A stretch of DNA of 64,000 nucleotides from Hexactinellida sp. DTS-2022. Taxonomy: Eukaryota > Porifera > Hexactinellida. Below are positions 57,221-64,000 of this stretch, piece after piece. The stretch's first letter is position 1; each line of letters opens with the position of its first letter. The translations under genes and the position numbers were made by a program. The stretch spans positions 744,001 through 808,000 of the forward strand of contig JAPNXP010000017.1 in the NCBI GenBank assembly GCA_028753945.1. Direction: 5' to 3'. Below the pieces are notes generated by a model. That model was not told the DNA's origin and searched no databases. It saw only the letters and a list, made by a program, of their open reading frames with translations.

Positions 57221-58850
57221 ATAGAAGCCAGCTGGAATGCACAAGTTAAATCAATATAATTATCGAAAGTTGAAACAATAGTGTAAGATTTAACAAGTTT
57301 AATCAATATAATTATTACAAGTTGAAACAATATAATTGATTTAACACTCTCAATTAACTGAGGTGTTAGTAAACAATTGGAATTTGCACTAAATTGTAGC
57401 ACAAATTAATCCAATTTTATAATTCGTGCACTGTGAAAAGTTGTGGAATTAAATTATCTATAAATTGAATTTTCGGGACTATTTATTGTTCCCTTTGTGA
57501 TATTGTATAGGTGTAAAATTGTGTCCAAAAAATGCAATAATCAAAGATCGTGATCCCATGTGCACATCTGTAAACCATGAGACACCTGTCCTGAAAATTT
57601 TATTTTTTAGTAAATATAACTCTGTTCTGTGGAGAGGATACGGAAGGATAATAATAATAATAACTAACCAAGGCACTGAGATTAGAACTGGTCCACTATA
57701 CTATAGTATAGTTGGCACAGTAAAAACCAAAATTACAGGTCTGCTGACACATGTTCCTTTGGTGGCACTATATTTTGGTGGTGGTTTGTTGATAGTGCCT
57801 CCGAAGGAACATGCTGTCGGCACAACTGCAATTTGGGATTTTTCGTCATGTGATGAACGCCTCATGGTGTTTAGACTCATTGATCAAGTTGTTACGGGTC
57901 AAAGGAACTATTGATAAATTTGAAGTTTGTTTCTATCTTAAACCATCTTGAATTAATGCCATTAATTCATTGTGTATAGATATGAATAGATAATTATTTT
58001 AGCAATGTTATCCACGGTCATTTGAGTAAAGTCAACAAATTCCTTATATTATAATATTTTATTTAATCCATTGTATAGTAATACTACTATTATATAGAAG
58101 CCAGCAGGAATTTATAAGTTAAATCAATATAATTATCGCAAGTTGAAACAATAGTAAAAGATTTAACAAGTTAAATCAATATATTTATTACAAGTTAAAA
58201 CAATAGAATTAGAATTAGATTCAATATTATTATTACAAGTTGAAACAATGGAAATTGTTTTAACTTTTTTTCTGAATCTGTAGTGTGAGGAAACACAGGA
58301 GGTTGGTATCCCAATTATGGCACTAATCTAGGCCAAATTGAACATTTGTGATTTACCAAAAGGTGTAGAATTGAATTCTCTATCCAAAAAATCTTATCAA
58401 ATTTACTATTAAATATTTAATGCTAAGAGCCATAATTAGTTTAAATAGGTGATAAAAATCGTAACCCCAGGTGCAAATTAGATGGTCACTCCGAACCTAC
58501 ATGCCAAGTTTCAGTCCTCAATATAAGAAGTTGTGGCCAGGGCACCGGCTACGGATAAATATTAATAATACAGTCAGTGATTTCAATACTGGGCCACTAT
58601 ACAAAAGTATAGTCGGCACAGTAAAAATAAAATAAAGGCAATGAGATTAGAACTGGGTCACTATACTATAGTATAGTCGGCACAGTAAAATCGTGACCCC
58701 AGGTGCACATCTGTAATCCATTAGACACCTACCCTGAAAATTTGGCCTCTTAGTTAATAAAACTCTGTTCTGTGGAGAGGGTACGGACCAAGAATCGGTA
58801 ACTAAAGCAGTAAGATTAGAACTGGGCCACTATACTATAGCATAGGCGCA
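57221..58850. repeat. Partial tandem duplication, about 0.87-kb unit
   Basis: 57,221-57,340 and 58,094-58,200 begin alike (ATAGAAGCCAGC, then AATCAATATAATTATCG). A sub-block with CCCAGGTGCACATCTGTAA, TCTGTTCTGTGGAGAGG and CACTATACTATAGTATAG occurs in full or in part at 57,540, 58,450, 58,620 and 58,683. Each block ends in a short perfect palindrome followed by CGGCACAGTAAAA. The class is unknown. Confidence 0.7.
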
Positions 58851-59129
58851 AAGTTTTACAAGTCTGAGGTTAAAGTTGGGGGCGCGCGGAGCGAGTGTAG
58901 TGAGCGACATTTTGAGGGTCTGGGGGGCTTGCCCCCCCCGAAAAAAATTGATTGCAACAAATGACATTTTTTGTATGAATTATATTTACTATCTTAAATT
59001 ATATTTAACATTTATTTTTTATCCAGAGGGCACGGTAACACCCGTACCATTAATGTTGCCCTCCTTTAACTTTTTACGGGGGGGCGCACGCATACCCGCC
59101 CCCCCCCCCCTGTTTGCACCACTGTACTA

Positions 59130-59881
59130 GTTTAATAAATTAAAGATTAATTATTACAAATAGAAATAGGAATAAGTGTAATATTTACGTTACTATCTTG
59201 AATAATTGAATTTCCATCATCATCAACTTGTAAAATGTTGCAAGTGTTTTCATTGACTTTGTATGAAATACATATTCACTTACAACCATAGGCGTCGTAA
59301 ATGCAAAGGTCAATCCTTCGGCCCGCCCGGAAATTCCGGGTAATGTCCGGGTAAACTCCGGGTAAACTCGGAGTTTAGTGTTAGTAGCATAGGGACAATC
59401 CCTTCGGCCCGCCCGGACATTTCCGGGCACCCGGGCGGTTTACGACGCCTATGCTTACAACCAATATAACGTCATTATCAAGCAGTATAGTAGGCTTATG
59501 TAATATGTTCTATAGTATCAGTACACTATAAGAGTTATTACAATATGGAGATGGCTGATTTATGTAAAAACCGTGAATAAACCGGAGAATTGATTAGCGA
59601 CCTATTCATTTTAATTGATAAATGGAAAGAATATCCTTAGCAAAATACAATCTAAATATTTTCAATTACTAATTCAAATAATTAAAGAGAAACTAGACCA
59701 AAACACAAAATACGATATAAATGACGAAAGTCAGAATTGAGAATTCAGGCTTCGAGGTGATCATCTCCAGGAAATTCTCTATCCCCTGTCTAAATTCAAA
59801 TCTCTATTCCCAATGGTTTAGTCAGGTCATCGCGTACGGCCGGAAGGAACAGTATCAGAACGATTTCAATATTGTGCACAT
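59130..59881 (+). repeat. 0.6-kb dispersed repeat, second copy
   Basis: Direct-orientation relative of 35,540-36,150, colinear over about 580 bp (for example TAGGCTTATGTAATATGTTC, ATGGCTGATTTATGTAAA, GCTTCGAGGTGATCATCT). It is interrupted by a MITE at 59,287-59,453, and beyond 61,690 by resumed similarity (GTGTACTTATTGTATCAAAA). Confidence 0.85.
59287..59453. mobile_element. hAT-like MITE, CATAGGCGTCGTAAA ends
   Basis: 167 bp with a perfect 8-bp target duplication CTTACAAC (59,279-59,286 and 59,454-59,461). The other copy of the host repeat has an empty site here (CACTTACAAACC at about 35,692). Interior has repeated CCGGGTAAACTCCGGG words. Confidence 0.95.
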
Positions 59882-61689
59882 GGGCGTAAATCCTGGGGGG
59901 GACGCATCCCCCCACTTTTTGGAGAGGAGGGGACAATATATATGGTCCCCCCCACTTTTTGTCAGGGTTGGGTTCAAGTACACTAGTACTTAAGTATGTT
60001 TCATCAAATTTTACTCGCATCAAGTCATGAAGTAGGAGTTAAGAAATTAACGGATCATATAATCTTTTTGAATTTTGCCTAAATAATAATAATAATAATT
60101 TGGGTTCCCCTTACTCATAGTGTGTAGTTGGTGGGGATCAGTTCATATAGTAACAATTGTTTCTCAAACTAGATGTTTAAGAAAAAATTGTAGGGGAAAA
60201 TCTTTAGGATGTCGTGAGATACAATAAATTTCTGAAAGAACACTTTGATCTAACTTTTATTCTTAATAAGTTAATATTTTATGGCCAAAAAGTAAGAATA
60301 AAGTCTATTATCTCATGGCAATTGTTAACATCTTGAGTTTATTCTTCTCACCTAGATCACTAGCGTTTCCAGAAATGTTAAAAAGGGGGGCCCCAAGAAA
60401 TAATCCGAGCGTAGCGAAAAACTTGTGAAGGGTTCTGGGGGCTTATACCCCAGAATCTTTTGACTTATCTACACTCAGAAGTCATTTTAAAAGCTAATTT
60501 CTTTATAAGGAGCAGGGCTTTACATAAATCATTTTGAGGATTTTTTTTTCAAATCAAATCAATGATTTATGATTGATCTTTGGGTAACATTCAATGATTT
60601 GATGATTGATTTTTTCCGTTTCATTTTTAGAATGATTTGATTTTGATTGATTTGTGAAAGTTAATGATTTGATTTTTATTTAAATCAAATCATTTTTCTG
60701 CTCTGTTAAATAATAATATAACTTACATTTATCTTATATGTTCTTCCACTTCAGGAGGTTATAGTAGTATGAACACGTTAAATACAAATGCGGGTCTATG
60801 CGCATTTATCGTTTCACTTCACCCCCGTTTGAAACTACAATCACTCAGCTAAATGGAAACCCAAGTTTGACAACCCAATACCAATAGTCTTAGATTGCTC
60901 CGGTTTATTGGGTGAAATAACTAATGTATATACTATTACTATCGACTTCGCTTATTAGTCTCCTCGCCAGTCCTCGGAATGAGTTATTTTGACCTTATAA
61001 TAGGTACATCTGAAAAGGATTATAAATTTATAGTAACATGTTTTTTTATTTCCCAGGTCCAAATAAACAAAGTGATTTGTTATTGTAACTATTATATTGA
61101 TTAAGATTCTTAGATCACCTATTAAAAATCTGTTATTGTGTGTACATTAGTATTCAGCTAAAAGAACATCTTCAGGACTCGGGAGTAACAAAAAAACTAA
61201 TTATAACATCGTAATTGGAAATGATTTGATTTTGATTTTTGATGATTTTGTGGTGTGTCAAAATGATTTGATGATTGATTTTTTCAATCTCACATTTTGA
61301 ATGATTTGATTTTGATTGATTTTTACATCACTAATTTTTGAATGATTTTGATTTAAAATCAAAATCAATGATTTATGTAAAGCCCTGATAAGGAGCCCTA
61401 ATTCAAACTTGATACTGAAGTTTCTTAATTATTTTGTCAATTTCATCCTCAATTTCAGTCAATTTCAGTTCGAATGGGGGGCCCAGGCCCCCTGGGACCC
61501 CCCTGGATCCGCCTCTGTTAGGTTGTATCACTCGACTTCTTATACAGGATATAAGGTAACAAGTATCCATAGCTCCAGATAAGTGGTCCATAAGCTGCTC
61601 ACAAAAAACGCATTTTTGGTAGGGCAAGTTCCTCTCACCAACTGTGAAAACGTCCCCCCCCCCCCACTTTGTAGCATGGATTTACGCCC
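59882..61689. mobile_element. Element with GGGCGTAAATCC ends, nested contents
   Basis: GGGCGTAAATCC at 59,882 and its complement ending at 61,689 enclose C- and G-run subterminal sequence (ACTTTTTGG and CCCCCC words). Similarity to the 0.6-kb repeat stops at the left end and resumes just past the right end, confirming an insertion. Within it a probable element of about 60,358-61,517 (left CACTAGCGTTTCCAG, right complement of CAGAGGCGGATCCAG) contains the MITE at 60,513-61,387. Confidence 0.65.
60513..61387. mobile_element. hAT-like MITE filled with AAATCAATGATTT repeats
   Basis: Ends CAGGGCTTTACATAAATCAT and its exact complement. The 8-bp target duplication ATAAGGAG is perfect (60,505-60,512 and 61,388-61,395). 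Subterminal regions are degenerate AATGATTTGATTTTGATT repeat. Confidence 0.92.
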
Positions 61690-61847
61690 TTGACAGTGTA
61701 CTTATTGTATCAAAACGGGAACCAGTCAACTATTACCAATGACCAACTCGTACCAGTGCAATAAGTCAACTAGTACCAAATTTTTAGGTAACTCGTACCA
61801 GTTACTAACTAGAGTGGATGCCGGTTATAAGAACAGCCTGGTAAATA

Positions 61848-62020
61848 CAGTGGAAGCCGCTTAATCGGGACGCCTCGGGAGTAGGAATTTAGTCCCATTC
61901 ATCCGGTCTCCCGATTAACCGATATACTTTATACTATTTGATACGAATTGGTTTCCAAAGCCTCGTCCCGAATAACCGAATTTCCCGATTAACCGTCTCC
62001 CGATTAAGCGGCTTCCACTG
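61848..62020. mobile_element. TA-flanked MITE, CAGTGGAAGCCGCTTAATCG ends
   Basis: 173 bp with perfect inverted ends of at least 22 bp and TA on both sides. CCCGATTAACCG words recur inside. The cleanest member of the TA-flanked group in the window. Confidence 0.9.
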
Positions 62021-62403
62021 TACTAAACTTAGTTGAAAAATACTAATCTTGCTCCGGATGGTTCCGGGCTACATTCATCCGCCCAAAAAAGGTGTAAATT
62101 TGAAATGTTCAAATTTTTACAATATTTTACAGATACTGCAGTAGGATGTTATCTATCGATGGAACTTTGGTTTTCATCGATACGACGATTATTTCCAAAG
62201 TTAGGAACATTTAGTGGAGCGGGCATTTTATTTTCCAACTCGGTTTTATCACACAAAATGTCTTGAACATGGTAAACTAACTAGTATTTGTGATTACATT
62301 GTTCCATTACTCAGACATTTGATAGTCTGTGGAAATTCCTCCAAAACTCATCAAAAATCTTTTTAGAATGTGGATCATATTGCAAAAGTTATAGCCCTTT
62401 GGC

Positions 62404-62602
62404 CAAGGGTTTTTTTTATTGCCGATCTTGGTGTAAAATTTGCACCAAGTTTTTTTGGAATTACACCACGATTCAGGTCGGCAGCGGACTCTGCAGTGTT
62501 GAGTTACACCTCGATTAAGGGTCGGCCGCGGCCGATAAAGTGTTGAGTTACACCAAGGCCGCGCTGAGTTGCACCAAAGTCTCAACATTAAAAAAAACCC
62601 TG
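62404..62602. mobile_element. hAT-like MITE, TTTTTTTTATTGCCGATC
   Basis: 199 bp; target duplication CCTTTGGC and CCTTCGGC (one mismatch). Near-twin of 48,668-48,865 (GTGTAAAATTTGCACCAAG; GGCCGCGGCC). Confidence 0.88.
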
Positions 62603-64000
62603 CCTTCGGCGATCTTTGGGTTACAATTTTTTATCCAATTTGTAACTCAGAGAGGAAAAGAAATAAATTCAAGTTAAACTAGTGGAAAATGATCAGCACA
62701 CATGGTTTCCCATAGGTAACTAATACATTTATCAGCCTAGGACGCATCGTTTTCGAAATGACCATAAAAGGGCATGAAAATGTGGCCAATTTTGATGACA
62801 CATGCAAATTTGTATCTCTTAAACGGGGGACTGTAGAGCTTAGCTCTAAATGTCCAATCACATTGATATATCATCTCTAAATCATTCAAAGGCAAATATC
62901 ACACAATACCAAATGATTACCATGCTATAAATTCGAATGCCTATATATGGAGGTGTCATGTGACCATAAAAAGAGAGAAAATCCAAATTCAATAGTGAGC
63001 TAGGGCTTAGTTCTAACTTTAGACACTATCAGTGATTGAATTGCAGTAAGATGGACGACTTAAAATTCCTTTCCGAATCAATATTCTTCTTTGTAGCCAT
63101 AGGCGTAGCACGCGGTCCGGCTGGTCCGGCCATGGCCGGACCAGTTTTCATATATTCTACTATATTATATCGGACGGTCCGGTTTTGGCCGGACCACTTT
63201 AACTGTTTGGCCGGAGATTTTTCAGAGCCGTGCGACGCCCGTGTGTAGTCATGTTGAAAATCGTCACTGCCACCTGAAAACCACAATATCTAATTATAGA
63301 ATGCCACAATTTTTAAAGCTTTGTTGTGGGGAATTTTCTGAGGCTATAAAGCTGAGATTTGAACATAGCACTATGATATGTAAACTAAGATCTGTTACAG
63401 TTCCAATTGTCCAAATTTGTCCTTAATTACAAACTGGAGCCCTTTGGGAGCAAAAAAGTAGCTCAAATGTGGGAAATTCGTCCGTTTCGTCGAAAATTGT
63501 CAATTCCGATGAAAAATTTGACTTTTTGATATTAACACCTCCCTTGAGTAACTCAAGGGGACATGGTAGAATTGATTAGACCAATTTTTAGATCTGTGCT
63601 CTTTTTATATTTTTCATAACTAAGCTTTAGTACTATATTATTCTCTATGGGAGCTTAATTCTAGAATTTCAAAAAAAATCTGTACTTAGAAGCCTATTAT
63701 TAGAGCGCTAGTATTCGCGATACCGACATTTCGAGACGCGACCGTTCGATACCGACAATTCGAGATGCCGACATTTCGAGATGCGACATTTCGATACCGA
63801 ATCTGAAATCATACCAAAACAGTGAGAATTTGAAACAGTTGCTCATTAGAATAGTTGTTATTTCGTAGTAGTATAATTTGATATAGTGTTAATTCAACAC
63901 ATGTGTATGTGTGTATTTATATATATGGATAACTATTTCGTGTGTGACACAATATTTTTCTTTGAAATTGATGGCGGAAAACAATGGTACTACGTTTCGG
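62603..64000. other. No gene; short dispersed repeats
   Basis: No exon recognised. 63,098-63,243 is a MITE. At 63,717-63,800 a run of GATACCGACATTTCGAGA words forms a short irregular array. Confidence 0.45.
63098..63243. mobile_element. MITE with GTCCGGCCAAAACCGGACC words
   Basis: 146 bp, inverted relative of 42,457-42,591: left CATAGGCGTAGCACGCGG, right complement of CACGGGCGTCGCACGG. The flanks share TGTAG. Confidence 0.75.

Noticed and set aside
57519-57914. 131-codon open frame
   Set aside because: It runs through the tandem block and its palindromes, and has no domain; a chance frame in a repeat.

Overview
The window is AT-rich invertebrate (metazoan) genomic DNA. The only host gene I can identify is VPS50 (syndetin), on the minus strand, with introns of about 9 kb and possibly about 36 kb. 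Nearly everything else is transposable-element DNA: P/THAP, hAT, Mutator-like (MULE), Transib/RAG1-like and Ginger/KRBA2-like elements, plus dozens of short non-autonomous elements (MITEs). I saw no bacterial operons, ribosome-binding sites, CRISPR, rRNA, tRNA or capsid/envelope genes. I cannot name the species; a sponge, cnidarian or lophotrochozoan would all fit.

Layout. 0-5 kb: a decayed Transib/RAG1-like fragment, interrupted by an internally deleted P element with a perfect 8-bp target-site duplication (TSD), then a hAT-type MITE. 5.4-16.1 kb: two VPS50 exons (5,443-6,871 and 15,826-16,135) separated by an intron that holds a 3.25-kb hAT element with a long transposase. 16-30 kb: a second P-element remnant, a near-perfect 2-kb palindrome, a second 2-kb fold-back element with another MITE in its loop, and many MITEs. 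30.3-33.4 kb: the first long Transib/RAG1-like element. 34.8-40.7 kb: a hAT MITE split by an insertion that contains a 5.3-kb integrase element (KRBA2/Ginger type) with ~170-bp terminal inverted repeats (TIRs), itself carrying four smaller insertions. 42-43 kb: a MITE made largely of an AAATC-type simple repeat, with two more MITEs inside. 45.0-52.1 kb: the second Transib/RAG1-like element, bounded by CACAGTG ends and a 5-bp TSD, interrupted by a MULE whose gene joins FLYWCH, transposase and RING domains. 52.2-64 kb: a possible first exon of VPS50, a THAP exon, and more MITEs, some nested three deep.

The most interesting content is the Transib/RAG1-like family. Three copies are present. In the two long ones the three catalytic acidic positions of RAG1 can be read, all four ends are CACAGTGG (CACAGTG is the consensus heptamer of the V(D)J recombination signal), and the better-preserved C-terminus ends in a Cys/His cluster resembling the tail reported for invertebrate RAG1-like proteins. 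No RAG2-like gene is seen. The second strong theme is exact nesting: target-site duplications and one preserved empty site give a relative order of insertion for many elements.
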